Shown here in pieces: positions 18,234-31,173 of a stretch of 64,000 nt of DNA (position 1 is the stretch's first letter; every line of letters starts with the position of its first letter). The stretch is from Nyssa sinensis (Eukaryota; Streptophyta; Magnoliopsida; Cornales; Nyssaceae), in contig CM018031.1 of assembly GCA_008638375.1 (NCBI GenBank), positions 62,517,688 through 62,581,687 of the forward strand, read 5' to 3'. Under the pieces are notes generated by a model. The model saw only the letters and a program-made list of their open reading frames with translations, searched no databases and was not told the origin of the DNA. The position numbers and the translations under genes were made by a program.

Positions 18234-18697
18234 GTTTATGTTGGAAAATAATGGGTTTGAGCATTATAAATAGTTAATTTTGAACTAAAATTAAAGTAGA
18301 TTCCACAAATTAATTTTAGTGGGTCCACATGGGAATGTGTTCTTCTCCATGAGAAGATGAAGATTAAATATTGGATTGTTCAAAACCATTAAGGAGTAAA
18401 TGAGAAATTACCTCCAAATATTACCACTTGAGAATGGTAATAAAAGCTTGAAGCTTGTGCAAAAAGCTTGTATCCCACATAAGATGGGTAGAAGGCCTTT
18501 TATTAGTATATATATGCCTACCTTGGAATGGGGTTTGGGCCCCAAGGGGCACCCTAGTTTTGTGGAAGGGAGGAGGACCTAGCACATGCTTGGTTCACCA
18601 CGAGCGCGCGTCGCCGCCTTCGCTGCCCTGGGCTCAAGTTCTGGGCTTGGGCTGTATATATCTTTTTGGAAAAAATTTATTTAAATTTTTCAAACCA

Positions 18698-18865
18698 GAA
18701 AACGCAGTCGTTTTAAACTTGCGTTTAAGTTATCATTCGGATTTCGAAACGTTGTCGTTTTGCGTCATGCGTATGGTTACCGTTGGGAGTCCAAAACGCA
18801 ATCGTTTTGCGACATGCGTATGGTTACCATTGGGAGTCCTAAATGCCGTCGTTTTGCGATGGTGT
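18698..18865 (+). repeat. about 47-bp tandem repeats inside the solo LTR
   Basis: Units begin at about 18698, 18747, 18793 and 18840. The two central copies share 'CATGCGTATGGTTACC' and 'TTGGGAGTCC', and all carry an inverted 'AAAACG..CGTTTT' core. They lie just upstream of the LTR TATA box, where enhancer repeats of LTR promoters are usually found. Confidence 0.75.
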
Positions 18866-18972
18866 TGGTTTGACTGAACAGTCGTCTGTTTTCATTGTTG
18901 CGCTTGTGTCTGTTCGCCATGAACAGACACAACTGAACCATTATGACTGTACCAAACAGTCATGAGGAAGCC

Positions 18973-18980
18973 TATAAATA
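18973..18980 (+). promoter_or_regulatory. TATA box of the solo LTR
   Basis: TATAAATA lies downstream of the tandem repeats and about 390 bp before the LTR 3' end. This is the expected place for the LTR promoter and U3/R border. Its activity is unknown. Confidence 0.5.
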
Positions 18981-19416
18981 CCAGACCCTCATTGCATTTC
19001 AATTCATTCGAATTATTGCATTCTTTCTCTGTCTGCATAGTCTATATAAGTCTAGTTCGAGTGCTGCCATTGTTGTGTTCGTAGGGTTCTAAAGATAGAA
19101 GTGCTGCTTCTTTAGAATCGAAATCCGTTCTATCTTGGGAGACGATTACTCATCACCTTGAGCACCGAGAGGGAGCAAATTCGTCTTAAGGAAATTGTGA
19201 ATTTCACAAGGCTCGGATTTACATTCTGTTCAATTCTAAATACAGTGAGTTTCTGTTCAAATTCAATACTGTATTTCTATTCTGTTTTTTATTATTGTAA
19301 CAGTGTTTATACATTCTATTTTAATTCATGTTTATATATATATATATATATATTCAGTATATTATAGGCCTACAGTTTAAACTTAACTGTGATCAGCCTT
19401 TTGCATAGTCACGTTG

Positions 19417-19453
<37 letters not shown>

Positions 19454-22246
19454 TTATGTGAGACACTAGAGAAAGAAAGAAAAGAGAAAGTAAGGAAGAG
19501 TTAACATGTTCATTAGAGACAGGAGGGTTTTTTTATTTAAAACTAGCTTATGATATAACATGTTGACATTGGCTTCTATGCTTATTTAAGTTAGTTATGT
19601 GATCCTATGCTTATAAATAGTGCCAAGTCTCAAGCTCAAGAGGTTATTCAATTCATTACTAATTGTCCTCTATTTTTGAACTATCTCAGCTCTCTTCCTT
19701 CCTAACATTACCTTTGAAAATCCATAACCATATATACACACACATTGGACTGATTTTAAAAGCGTTAGTTCAAATAATAATTTTAAATGGAATTGTTTGT
19801 TTTAGCAACAATTTCATAATGAAAGTCATTTGAAATAATATTTTCATTTTAAAAACATCACTTGAAATAATTTCTTAAATTATTATTTCAATTTAGGTTT
19901 TAAAATGTTGATAAATAAGTTTCATTACCTTTTTATTTCTGTCCAAGAAAGTAAAAAAAAAATCTTTATAATTTTCATGACAACTCAATTCTGTGTTGGC
20001 CAATATTAGACTTCTCAAAAAAAAAAAAAATTTAAAAACAACTTCTAAAATGATATAACTGGATTTATTAATTGTATATCACATCAAGATTTGATATACA
20101 ATTAATACAATATTGTTACATTACTTGATAATCAACATTTGATAATTTTTTGTGTTAATTACACTTTAATACCTTATAGTTTGGTTTCGATTTCATAGGA
20201 GACTCTCATTATCAATTGAAATAATTCAATCTTTCAATTTATAATTTCATTTCCGTTGAGACCAATTACAAATGTTTGTCCCAAATGGTTAACAATAGTT
20301 TCTCATATGATCACACGTGGTTACATTATAATATCTTATAATTTCATATGAGTTTCGAATAAGCTCTTGTAATTTAATTTATTACAAGTTTAGATTCTAT
20401 AATTTTAAATTAAACAATCACGTATTTGATACATAAACGATTGCCATTAACAATTTGAATGATTTCTTGCAATGAGCCTTAAGTGAAATAGAATTGTGAA
20501 TTAGGGACTGAATTGTTTCTGTAAGGGCACATCTTCGCACGGCGAATTGTATCTTGTCATGTGTACATGTACAAATAGTGCCCAAATTACCCCTGCCTAG
20601 CGGGTAGGGTTTGATCCAGTTCAGATCCGCACAAACTTACAACTCAAGTATCGCATCTCGGATAGCAACACACCGGCACAAGGAATGACCCTGGTGCAAA
20701 CCTATCGATAGCCTGAACAAGTTGACCTAGATGAGTCGCGCTTGATCAAGTTAGTCACATTTGAAATATCCTAAAAGGAAAGGAGCCTTAATCACTAAAA
20801 TATCAAGGGATGTTGCCCCATGCAAAGCGCCATCTGAGATCCAATCTCGTCCCATGATTAATGAATTACTTGCAATCAAAGATTCACTCTCCCCACAGTT
20901 TTACTCTTTATTTAAACCTGAAACCCTCCATGCAAGAGGTACACTTTTTTGAAGACACAAACACATTAATTCATAGAGTAATCTATAATTTAACCGTTCA
21001 GAGAGCTTTTGATAGGTACTTATATTTATGTCTATTAATTCACTTTGTAAGAGTTTCAATCAATAATAAAGGACATTATTTAAAATAGTAATCAAATTAT
21101 ATAATACTAAAGTGCAATAAGTCCTAAGTTTTTTATATACTTGTAATATTATGTCAGTTCAGATACAATTTTTGAAATAATTTTTTTCAGACACTTCTAC
21201 CTATTTTCCTTGGAGGTGGGACCAAGCTATATGATATGAAGGAAGGGATCTAATGAATGCACAATTTACAAGTGATGTGACAAATCATTCTTGTTTTAAA
21301 TGAATTTATTATGTTTTTTAATATATTATTTTGTTAAATTATGATAATTAAATTTTTATTATTTTATTAGTATGTATAATACACAGATAAATATATATTA
21401 TATAAATTAATAAAATTATGAAGATTCGACTTTTATGACCTTAATAATTTTTTTTTTTTTTCTCAAAATTTTATATTGGTGGAAGCCGAGGAGGGTCCAT
21501 GCGGACATAGTTTGATATCACCGCTCAAAGTGGGACGGGACTGGGAACCACAGAACCCCACACCCACGTCCGAGATTTTGACTGTTGGGACCCTTTGGAA
21601 AGCGATAGCTGATAGGCTGCATTTTGATGGGGACGCGACAAACGTTCTCGCTCACCTGGTAGCACTATGATTGCGCCACGTGGAAGGAGTTCTGTGGCGT
21701 TAGGTTGATTTTTTGTTTTTTTGAATGGGACAACCGACATGAATGACAAGTATACACGTGGGGGGTTTGGACGGGACGAGGGCGGACCCATTTAAACATC
21801 AAATCAAACGTCCCGTCCAATTGACCGTAGAATGCGGGATTCTCGTACGCGTCCTTTTGTGTATTTTCGGTTTGGGCCCGTGTGGAGAGTAGAATCGTTA
21901 TAACCGCACACTCAAGTCTGTAAAATACTTTTTCCCTTCCCAGCCGTTGCTGGCCTTATTTTCCCTCGATTGGCCTCGCAGCCAGAAATTCCAGGAGAGA
22001 AACTCCTCTCTCGTGTCCACCCTGTTTAACACATATATAATGTCTTTTTTATTTTATTTTATATAAAATTAAATAATTATATAATACTCATGTAATTGTA
22101 TGTATGTCAAATTAAAATTGTCACGTTTGGAGAAATCCATCATCTTAATTTAAAGCCAAGTAATATTCATTTAACTATATAATGGAGGTAGGGTAGCCAA
22201 ACCAATCCCTAACTCAAAACCGTGTTGTGGGTTCACATTTTGTACA

Positions 22247-22249
<3 letters not shown>

Positions 22250-22286
<37 letters not shown>
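22250..22286. repeat. (AT)n microsatellite
   Basis: An uninterrupted AT dinucleotide run of about 18 units, self-complementary and able to form a hairpin. Confidence 0.9.
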
Positions 22287-22288
<2 letters not shown>

Positions 22289-22881
22289 CGCGTGTAAGCG
22301 ACTTGCATGATAAGTTGCGAGTATCATTGTAAGCTTATAATGGAAGGATGACGGGGGGACCATACCCTTTGTTTGATTAAAAATGGCGGATCCATGCAGA
22401 TGAAGACGGACCCCTTTTGAATTGGTGATTGGGTCCCTTCGAGTATGCTTAATTTCCCGGCAACTGTAACTCTCTCTCTCGCAACCAACAGAGACCGTGA
22501 GTGTGATTATTATTATTCCACTTATAAGAACAAAGAAGCCGTACACTTTCTAACTGTAGATGGTAGAAACAGACAAGAAGAGAGGGCCGTGGAGATGAGA
22601 CTTTTTTTCCTTTCTTTCTTCGCAGTACGTAATGATAAGAGAGTGATAGTCCTACAGCTTATGCAATCCGTCAAACTTTTTGCAGACTTACTGCCAATTT
22701 TGGCTTGTTTTGCCCGATTGGTACCATCACAGTACCGTAGTTACTAAATTGTGATCTTTACTTATGCTTTAAGGTACTTTCCAAGCCCCCCTCCCTTTGG
22801 CCTTTTTCCTTTGTGTTCAACCAAATATATGAATTTTTACAGTGTACCACATAAGATATATATGTATGTGTGTCATGGTAA

Positions 22882-22908
22882 CTCTCCCTCTCCCTCTCCC
22901 TCTCCCTA
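22882..22908. repeat. (CTCCCT)n hexanucleotide repeat
   Basis: About four copies of a CTCCCT unit followed by CTACATATATATA. The minus-strand reading is the purine tract AGGGAG. Confidence 0.85.
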
Positions 22909-23867
22909 CATATATATATACTAAAATAAATGTGTGATATATATTCATACGTACATAAATGTTTTTGTAGTATCTATATATATATATATCAAAGTGTAAT
23001 GCAGAATAGCAAGAAATAAATAAATACACTTATTGTTGTATTATTTTAGTGAAACAACTTTTTATTTTCTTTTCAATATAAGAGGATCAAAGAGTGTTTA
23101 TTTATCTTAATTAAGGATTGTAGTTCCAAAAGATTTAGGGGATGGTGGATAAAGTTGGGTAATGCTTCCAAAGTGTCATTTGATTGATGTCAACCTATTA
23201 ATTTCATATAAGTTAACAAAATCAGGACAACTATTGGAATTTCTTATAAGCTCAGGTTGTAAAAAATTATCAAATACAATGTTGGTGTATGGCAACAATA
23301 CAAAAGTAGGTGTAATTGAAAAAATAATGTCAAACATAATTGATTTTCTCATCTTATTTTCTCACTTTTAGATATAAGATAATGAGACTTACTTCTATTA
23401 TAGTGGATCTCATCACCTTATATCCATGAGTGAAAAAAAAATTCGTTATATATAGCATTATTCAATTGAAAATGAATACATTCATGAAAATTTATAGATT
23501 GCTTTAAGACATGATCAAAGAAAATATATGAATACAGTTTGACTAGCTAGATACTTGCTATTTGTGCATACAAGATGGTTGCATATATAGGATCCCATGA
23601 TATATAATATTATTCCTCCTCGATTTTAAAAACTTATCATATTCACCTATTGGATTAGGGGTCTCTCCATAGCCGACTGACTCGATTCGAATCTTAGTAG
23701 TACCTTTCGACTTTCATCCTAGTGTAGATGTCTGCAATGAGATTTGAGAGAGGACTAGATTGGGACAACTCCTAGATGACAAAAATAAAATAATAAAAAC
23801 TTATCTCTTGTACATTGCAGTTCCTATGAATTTTAGTCACAAGAAAATTGGGCATAGAACCTTCTGT

Positions 23868-24010
23868 CTATTTTTTTTTTTGGGGGGGAAAGATTAAATT
23901 TTATAAAGGAAAAACAGCCAGAGGCAGGCAGAAAACACTATACAAGAGGGGAACAAACCCCCCAAACCAAAAAATACTCACAAGACAAATAAACCAGCAA
24001 AAATTTACAT
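23868..24010 (-). mobile_element. antisense retroelement 3' tail
   Basis: A poly-T and poly-G run at 23870-23888 precedes AAAGATTAAATTTTATAAAGG and an 'ACAGCCAGAGGCAGGCAG' segment, then a C-rich stretch. Read in reverse, this is a 3' end with a poly-A tail, most like a 5'-truncated LINE. No coding domain is recognisable. Confidence 0.35.
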
Positions 24011-24462
24011 GCGTTTTATTGTAGCCAGACAACTCTTTCTACGGACTTCCTCGAGTCAAAGGCCTTTGTTACTTCCACTTTTTTACTAAAACAAGGATCT
24101 TTGCCAAACTCTTCCCTTCTTTACAGGCTTTTGATCCGGAAAAAATAGTGAAATTTTCCTCTTTTTTTTTAATATTGAAACTGAATTAAAACTAATTTAA
24201 TTTAAATAATAAACTATTATTATTTTTTAATGCTAAAACTAAATTGAAACTGATTTGATTAAAACTAAGAGTAAAACTACATTATTTCTTTAATAGTAAA
24301 AGTGAATTGAAACGGGTTTTAATTAAAATAGTGAAATAAAATGGACAGGAAAATTTCACTATGTTTATAAAGGATTGATTTGAAAAAGAATCAGGCAAAA
24401 TTGACAAGATATATGATTGTATGTTTAAATACTTAATTAAGAACCACTATTTACTATTTATT

Positions 24463-24464
<2 letters not shown>

Positions 24465-24538
<74 letters not shown>
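24465..24538. repeat. compound (TC)n(TA)n microsatellite
   Basis: About 22 TC units run directly into about 15 TA units. It is one of the longest simple repeats in the window. Confidence 0.9.
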
Positions 24539-24539
<1 letters not shown>

Positions 24540-25148
24540 TGTAAAAATAGATACAATCCACTCAAACTTGCATTGACAATGTTCTACTCAGATTTATTGG
24601 ATGAAAAATAATCTTCCTCTTTTCACATTATTATCCATTGTACCCGCAACCTTTTTCACATCTTTGTGGCCATTCTTTTTATCCGAAATCCCAAATTTCA
24701 ACCAGCTTCCTATGGTGACAAATTCCATTATATTAGTGGAGACTCATGCTAGCTAGGCTTCACTATTTTTGGGTAATGATTTCATTCAAAAACATGTTGC
24801 AAATTTAGCCATTGATGACTATAAATTCAATCTCCATTAAAATGAGGGGTTAGGCAGCCGACATGAAATGACCGGCCTACATCTAATGACCTTACGTAAA
24901 GCTATATAATAATTATAAATAATAATAAAAAATTAAAAAATAACTATGTACAAGGACAACCATGATATCTACATGCAACAACAGCAACAATGATGTTTTT
25001 AATTGTTGTGATGCATGGAACATAAACTCCAAACACTATAAGGTCTCGATTCCTATTACAGCTACACATACACTAGTTTTTTTTTTTTTTTTGGTAATTC
25101 ACACATATTAGAATGTATCTTATACATATTAGTGTAATAAATCATTGA

Positions 25149-25518
25149 TGTAGGATATATAGATATGGCCTCTGTTAAAAACATGTATTTTATTTCAAAA
25201 TTAATTGTACGATTCTTTAATTTTTAATTTGTTTATTCCAAAATTTGTTTATTTTCTAATTGTATCTGAACTAGTATAGGAAATATAAAAATTATTAGTT
25301 TCCTATTCGAATTAATAGTTTTTTAAATCTATGAATACGATGTAATGTGTCTTTATTATTTATTTATTTTTTATTAATATTAATATAATTTCACATTTTA
25401 GAGAATTTATTATTCTTCTTTTTTGAGGCGATTGTTTTCCGTTGGTATAGTTTTTTTCCGTTGCGAATATTGACATTGGTCGTGTATATTCATCATTTCA
25501 CGTTTTCATTCTACGTCA
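25149..25518 (+). mobile_element. 5' LTR of an old LTR retrotransposon
   Basis: The segment starts TGTAGGATATATAG and ends CTACGTCA. It aligns over most of its length with 26765-27120: shared stretches include TTAAAAACATGTATTT, ACTAG.ATAGGAAATAT and TTTCACGTTTTC. The sequence right after it (25520-25540, TTGATATATCAAAGCAAGG) resembles the initiator Met-tRNA primer-binding site TGGTATCAGAGC, with decay. Confidence 0.6.
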
Positions 25519-26764
25519 ATTGATATATCAAAGCAAGGATTTTCTTGTTTGGATAAAAATTGGTAGAGACAGAATTAGAACTCCTTACAAAAATGTTCAT
25601 AGAAAATAATTTGTTACCCGTTTGGAGTCCCAGATACAAAAAATTGGGAAGACAATAGGTACTGAAGATGTAACTCGGAGTCAATCTATTTGTGGACACG
25701 TTTCTATTCGAAGAGTTATTGCCAATTATAAACGATTTCTCAACTTAATTTGATGATAATTTTTATTTTGAAAATTCTCATAATTGGATATATGATTTGG
25801 ATAATTATTTTGATGATATAAAACTTTTAGAATAAAGAGAATATTTTTGGACTGAAGATAAACTTATTGGATTAACGAAAATGTGCATGATTTGATTTAC
25901 AGAGGCACAAACAATTACACAATAAAAAATACATTCGTTTATAGCCAATAATGATGAGGTTGTTGATAGATAGTTTTTTGCTAAAAAATTATTTACAAAT
26001 TTTAGATAATAAATATGAACCAATCCTGTGTTAGAGTGCCAAAATATATTGTTGAGAAAGAAAGAAAAAATTTCCAAATTTGTTTCAAGTACCAAGGAAA
26101 AGGTACAAGAAAAATCTAAAATTGCTAAAATAACTTTGATAGATAAAGTTGCAAATATTGAATTGTTAAAAGAAATTCACATCCTTGTATAAGAGTCTCT
26201 TGTCATAGAAAGTAAATCAAATTATTCTATCCTTACTTGAAGGTGATCAAGAGGAGTCGAAAGAAAATAGTGTGGAACATATCTCTATTGATGTTGCTGA
26301 AATAGTTTGTGCATATGATAAAGAAGAAAAATAAAGTTTTAAATTAATAAATTAAAACATGAATTTAGTGTCACCAATATATTCTACAATTTCTTTTATG
26401 AAAGAGAAGGAAATTACCTATTGAATTATTCTTGCACAGAAAGAAGAAATTTCCACGAATACAATCAACGTTACAAATGCGAATAAATATGAAGCACCAT
26501 AAGATTATTTTGATGATTATGAGAATATTAAATTGTAGAGGATCAATAAGAAGATTTTTCTTATTTTGTTACGGACACATTATTGTTATAAAAAAAAAAA
26601 AAGCTTAAAATTACAGATTTTATAAAAGATGTGAAAGAAAAAAATTTTGAATCTTCAATTATTCTTGAAAAGATTTAATTGTTATTGTCGAGTTACGGAC
26701 GAGTTCAAGATCGCATATATCTAATTAACTCAAGAAATTTTTTTTTTCACGTGTGAGAGTCTAA
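25519..26764 (+). mobile_element. internal region of the old LTR element, gag-like remnant
   Basis: The segment lies between the two LTR copies and starts at the decayed primer site. A frame near 25765-25885 reads IYDLDNYFDDI and KLIGL, reminiscent of the retrotransposon gag pattern (WL..LD.YF.......E...F...KL.G). Stops interrupt it everywhere. At about 1.25 kb there is no room for a full pol, so the element is either internally deleted or a non-autonomous derivative. Confidence 0.45.
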
Positions 26765-27120
26765 TGTACATAGTTTAGTTATATTATAATACCTATTAAA
26801 AACATGTATTTGATTCCGAGTTATTTTAGATTCTTTAGTCTCAAATTTTATTTATTTTCAAAATTTTCTAGTTTCTTAATTCTATTAGAACTAGAATAGG
26901 AAATATATGAATTATTAATTTTTTATTCAAATTAGTAGTTTTTTAACTTTTTAAATATAATGTAATAAATTTTTATTATGTAACTTTTTTTATCAATATA
27001 TATTAATATAATTTTTAAGTTTTAAAAAATTTATTCTCTTTTTTAGATTAACTATTCCCTGATTATAAATATTCAACATTGATCTATTTTTCTTTTCACG
27101 TTTTCGTTATGTATTAATCA
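26765..27120 (+). mobile_element. 3' LTR of the old LTR retrotransposon
   Basis: The segment starts TGTACATAG and ends TTAATCA. It is a diverged direct copy of 25149-25518 in the same orientation. I could not find a clean target duplication, so the outer limits are approximate. The divergence indicates an ancient insertion. Confidence 0.6.
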
Positions 27121-27843
27121 TAATTAATAAATGTATCAAATTGGAAGACTGAAAAGATGCACTATGACGTTAAGACAAAAACTAGGAATTAATTTTTGTT
27201 TTTACTAATTTTCTTAGAGAAGTCTTATATCTCCCACACATGCACGCACGTCGCAGAAGATAATTCCATTTCCATTATCTGTGTAGACAAAATATTCTGA
27301 TTGTAATAAAGTGCTACTACCATAAGTCACGTGATTGATGCAGAAATGCACATGTAATATACGAATCAATTACTTCACAGGTTTGACTTCAAGAACTGAT
27401 CCTAGTATTTTTCCAAGGTAATGATTTCATTTTGAGCTGATGTTTATACAAGTATTTACCTTATGCGAACCATTTACATTACATGTATTGCCTTCTAACG
27501 TCTGCCATAAAATTAATAATGCGAATGCATGTAGACATACATATATACATACAGATAAATCATCACATGCTCACAGTATATATAAAAGGAGGAATAACAT
27601 TTGAATTAAGAACAAAGGAGAATGACTAATGCAATTCATCGATATTATTGAACTTAAATATTGCTAGTGATTCTACGAAATGAAAAGATCAATATATGAT
27701 AAATTCTTTTAAAAAAAAAAAGCATTCCCCGTTTATGATTCATCAGATCCTGAAAATTATGAGCTTTTGTTGTGCTCATTCCATAAAATATTCAAACCAT
27801 GGACTGTTTAAGAATGTCATACAATAATAGTAATAAAAAAAAT

Positions 27844-27876
<33 letters not shown>

Positions 27877-30346
27877 GAACTGCAGAGAAGAACTAATTCA
27901 GGAAAGCATATAACTGGACCAGAAACTCAGTTACTCAAGTCCTATTAATAAATTGTATTGAGCAAATGACTGCAATTGTCCTACCTCAACCCACCACAGG
28001 CAGATCAAATGGATGTTAAATATTAAGAATGAAACAATAAAAACAAATAAATGTTAAGGTCACAATCAAGATACTTTCTTAAAAAATGAACATGAACAGT
28101 CAAAAATTATGCCTCTTGCTTCAGCCGTGTCACAAAAATACATGTACAAATTCATCCTCAAAGATGTGGTATCAGACCATTCACAAAAGATTGATAGAGA
28201 AAATGAAAATAACGACAAATGAAACAAATTTAGAAAAAACAAAAAGTTATGAAAAAAAGACATGCATTCCATGGCAGCAACCTATTGTGAAGCAATCAAT
28301 TACAGAAAAGGCGGATTGCATTCCGGGCTGATTAGACATTCACAGAAGAGGCAGATGGTTTTTTGGGATGATTAGACTTTAGACATTTGTAACTAGTTCG
28401 AGTGGTAGCGAGAAACAAGATAAGTGTAGCATAAGATCTCGATTCAAATCCTATGAAATGTAAAATTTCTTGGGACAGCCATTTTCACAAGTATAAAAAA
28501 CTCGATCCTAATTGCTAGGGCTAAGGAAGCTCTGGTTTACAATCAAGCTACGTGACCAAATGTTGTAATTAGGGGCTTTTAAATCCGACAATGCGATTGA
28601 ATGTTGCGATTACGGCCGGTCCAGATTTATATATATATAAAAAAAAAAAAAAACAAGTCTGACTAAATAAGACCCTAGTCATTAAAATGAAAATAGTATT
28701 CGTAGGCACAATTAGCCTCTAAAATAGTCAATGACTAATGATATGTTTCATGACATCAGAAAGAAAATGCTTTCATTATTTTTCACTTCTTTTTCTGTAT
28801 AAGGGGAGTCCGCAATTTGTCTAAATTAAGAACTTTAAAATTATTCCTGTGATGAACCTAAATGATTATTAGTGCAAATAGATCCTATGATTGTCAAAGT
28901 GATTGTTATTTCCTTCTAGGCCAAATGCACATCAAATGAGCACTTTCCTCTAAAAGTATAGAACGATTATGGAAGTCTCTTACATAATAATGATCAAAAT
29001 CAGAAAATCAAAAGGGTTTCACCAACATCAGCCAATCATAGACATGTTGATGGCCAGATTGATCAAGAGAACTTCCACTGTTTTTCCAGTCATCGATCAC
29101 TCGACATGTATTTATAATCTTTTAGCATAAACATATTCATTGCTAGCTAGCATCAATTATGGGGAAAAAATGGATCTGGGTTTTGTTTGTTTCCCTTAAT
29201 TAGATCTAAGTATACTTATCTTCTGTTGAAAACCAAAGTAGAGTACTCTACTGGTTCAAAAGTTCATGTGACCGTAACTTCACTTTCTCAAATGTTTCCC
29301 CCTCTTTGGGAAACATCTGATACTGATATGACATTAAGGAAAAGGGAAGATAAACTTCAAAAGTGAATAGGGTTGATTTTTTATGAATTAAAATCCAACT
29401 TCCATTAATTTCTAATGACTTTAAAGTCACCAGGAAATTCCAAGACGATCTGCCATTGTCACTAAATATCTTTTCCTTCAAATGAAAAGACAACACTAAT
29501 GATAAACTCCTATTAATTAGTTGACCACATTCACGAGCACTAATGCAATTTCATTAGCATAATCCCAAGGTGATCAGTAGCCCAAATGAACATATATTAA
29601 CTGAAGTTTTCCTTCACATAATTACTGTCACTGTAGTTCTCAGACAGTAAAGTAGCATAAGTGGGGGAACATAAGGTAAAAAGGAAAAAAAGAAAAGTCA
29701 GAGAGAAAAAATTGCAGAAATCTGCAAAAATACCAGCTACCAGCAATCTAGTGTTAACATATATGACAAAATGATCCTTTGTAAAGTTCTCAACTTGCTT
29801 TTTCATCTAACAACTGAATTGCCAATACCAATTAAAGAATTAAAAAATAAAATAAGAAAAAAACTGAGAATTAACTCATGATGATCTGCAAATATATTTC
29901 TTAGCATAGATAAATTTTCAAGTACCAGTCAAGCAATGAGCAGTAAGATTTTCACTTCCATACAGATAATGACTGCAAGTACATTAACTCTACATCTTTC
30001 AGTAGTACAACAACTACTATTTTCTATAACTACACCTACCGCTTCTAATGCAAATACTGTTTGCATCAAAAGGAGAATCAAGGTACCCCAGATCTAAGCA
30101 TTGGTCCTCTGAAAGCAAGCAGCTAGAAAACACAGAAGAACAATTTATAGTTTCTACAACTTTAGAAAAGTAACTAACAATACATACTCAGATAACATGT
30201 CATTTTTAGATGGAAAATAAAGGAAAGTACCCATATCTGGATTAAGTAACTAGAGGGCTTAGAACATCCAGTTGTAATAGCACTTGATGAATCAAGACGT
30301 ACTGGAGTAGCAAACTGACTGCTTGAGGATCATAAAGACTGCCGTG
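27121..30346. other. 3' flank of the LSH gene, no gene seen
   Basis: Frames on both strands here are short, AT-rich and without recognisable domains. A tRNA-derived SINE head lies at about 28388-28460. An (AC)n(AT)n repeat lies at about 27843-27877. The last few hundred bases before 30346 probably include the 3' untranslated region of the minus-strand LSH gene. Confidence 0.4.
28388..28560 (+). mobile_element. tRNA-derived SINE, old
   Basis: The segment opens with an A-box-like 'TAACTAGTTCGAGTGGTAG', and about 45 bases on has the B-box-like 'GATTCAAATCCT'. The spacing and order are those of a Pol III promoter in a tRNA-derived SINE. The segment does not fold into a full tRNA and no anticodon arm is evident. 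Confidence 0.4.
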
Positions 30347-30904
30347 TCAAATTGCACCTGGTGGTGGCAGTGGCAGCGCAGGCAACTGTTGCGGTGGCCG
30401 CTTCCGCTTCTTCTTCTCGTAACTGATCCCCCTGGCCTTGGACTGCAAATCGCGAACCTCACGAAGATAGAGCCTCACGGCTCGAGCCCCAAATGGGTTT
30501 GCCTCGGGCTTTCCTCCGTTCTCTTCATAGGCTGCTCGGAGGCGTCCGATGAGAGCATCGAGGCTTCCCCAAGCTTGTCGAAGCGGACACGGGCAGGGTG
30601 CTGGAGGGTTAGGGTGACCATAGAAGGGACATATGAGGGTGTGAACTTTGGTCTTGCCAAATTGGTCAAGGTATCGGAGGAATTCGAGTACGTGTGCACC
30701 ACTGCATCGGGAAAGCGATAGCGGTGGCCGGTGGTTTTTCAGGTATTGGCCGAAGGTGTTCCAGTCTCGACGCTTCTGGTTCTCGTAGCGGCTAGGAGTG
30801 GAAGGAGCTGGTGAAGAGGTTCCAGCTGAGCTCATGTTGTTATTGCCAGTGTTGATGCTGATGTTCCCAGAGTTCGAACTCTCTACTTCTGGGATTGAAT
30901 CCAT
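30347..30904 (-). CDS. LSH: ALOG-domain nuclear protein, LSH3/LSH4-like
   Basis: This is an intronless frame of 185 aa on the minus strand, with ATG at 30904-30902. After a Ser/Asn-rich head (1-37) comes the ALOG domain (about 38-165). It starts [18 protein letters not shown] and includes the inserted zinc-ribbon residues His88, Cys92, Cys104 and Cys106. A KKKRKR nuclear localisation signal lies at about 164-169, then a short proline-rich tail. ALOG proteins (LIGHT-DEPENDENT SHORT HYPOCOTYLS in Arabidopsis, G1/TAWAWA1 in rice) are plant transcriptional regulators at organ boundaries and in meristems. The domain is considered related to tyrosine recombinase DNA-binding domains. Length and domain match the family, and the [20 protein letters not shown] core favours the LSH3/LSH4 subgroup. 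The exact paralogue is not settled. The gene appears complete. Confidence 0.95.
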   Translation of the reverse strand: MDSIPEVESSNSGNISINTGNNNMSSAGTSSPAPSTPSRYENQKRRDWNTFGQYLKNHRPPLSLSRCSGAHVLEFLRYLDQFGKTKVHTLICPFYGHPNPPAPCPCPLRQAWGSLDALIGRLRAAYEENGGKPEANPFGARAVRLYLREVRDLQSKARGISYEKKKRKRPPQQLPALPLPPPGAI

Positions 30905-31115
30905 GGAAATGATGATCTGGGTATTTCTTGCTTTTTTTTTTGGGTTAATCTTATTGGATCTTGTGGGAGGAATAGGGTTGTTGTAAGGTAAGTTGATGGA
31001 GTCTATTCTCTTCTTGCTATACTTCTGCTTTCTTCTAATCTAGGGTTTCATTTCCTTACAATAATATATATCAATAGTATGATAGTACTGTAATATAGAG
31101 CCAAAACAAAAGAAA

Positions 31116-31173
<58 letters not shown>

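Larger units (their letters stand above)
18239..19374 (+). mobile_element. solo LTR (1136 bp) with 5-bp target duplication
   Basis: The segment starts TGTTGGAAAATAATGGG and ends GGCCTACA, giving TGT...ACA termini. It is flanked on both sides by GTTTA (18234-18238 and 19375-19379), the target-site duplication. Inside are about 47-bp tandem units from 18698 to about 18865, each containing AAAACGCNNTCGTTTTGCG, and a TATAAATA box at 18973-18980 that would drive plus-strand transcription. There is no internal retroelement coding region, so this is a recombined solo LTR. Copia versus Gypsy cannot be settled without the interior. Confidence 0.85.
19380..25148. other. gene-poor AT-rich stretch with repeats
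   Basis: I see no supported gene. The short frames at 20761-20952, 21476-21670 and 22445-22747 show no domain or splice structure. A GC-richer patch covers about 21470-22020. Repeats include (AT)n at 19331-19352, 19418-19448 and 22250-22286, a CTCCCT hexamer at 22882-22908, a poly-T-led antisense retroelement tail at 23868-24000 and (TC)n(TA)n at 24465-24538. A B-box-like GATTCGAATCTT near 23688 may mark an old SINE. Confidence 0.45.
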
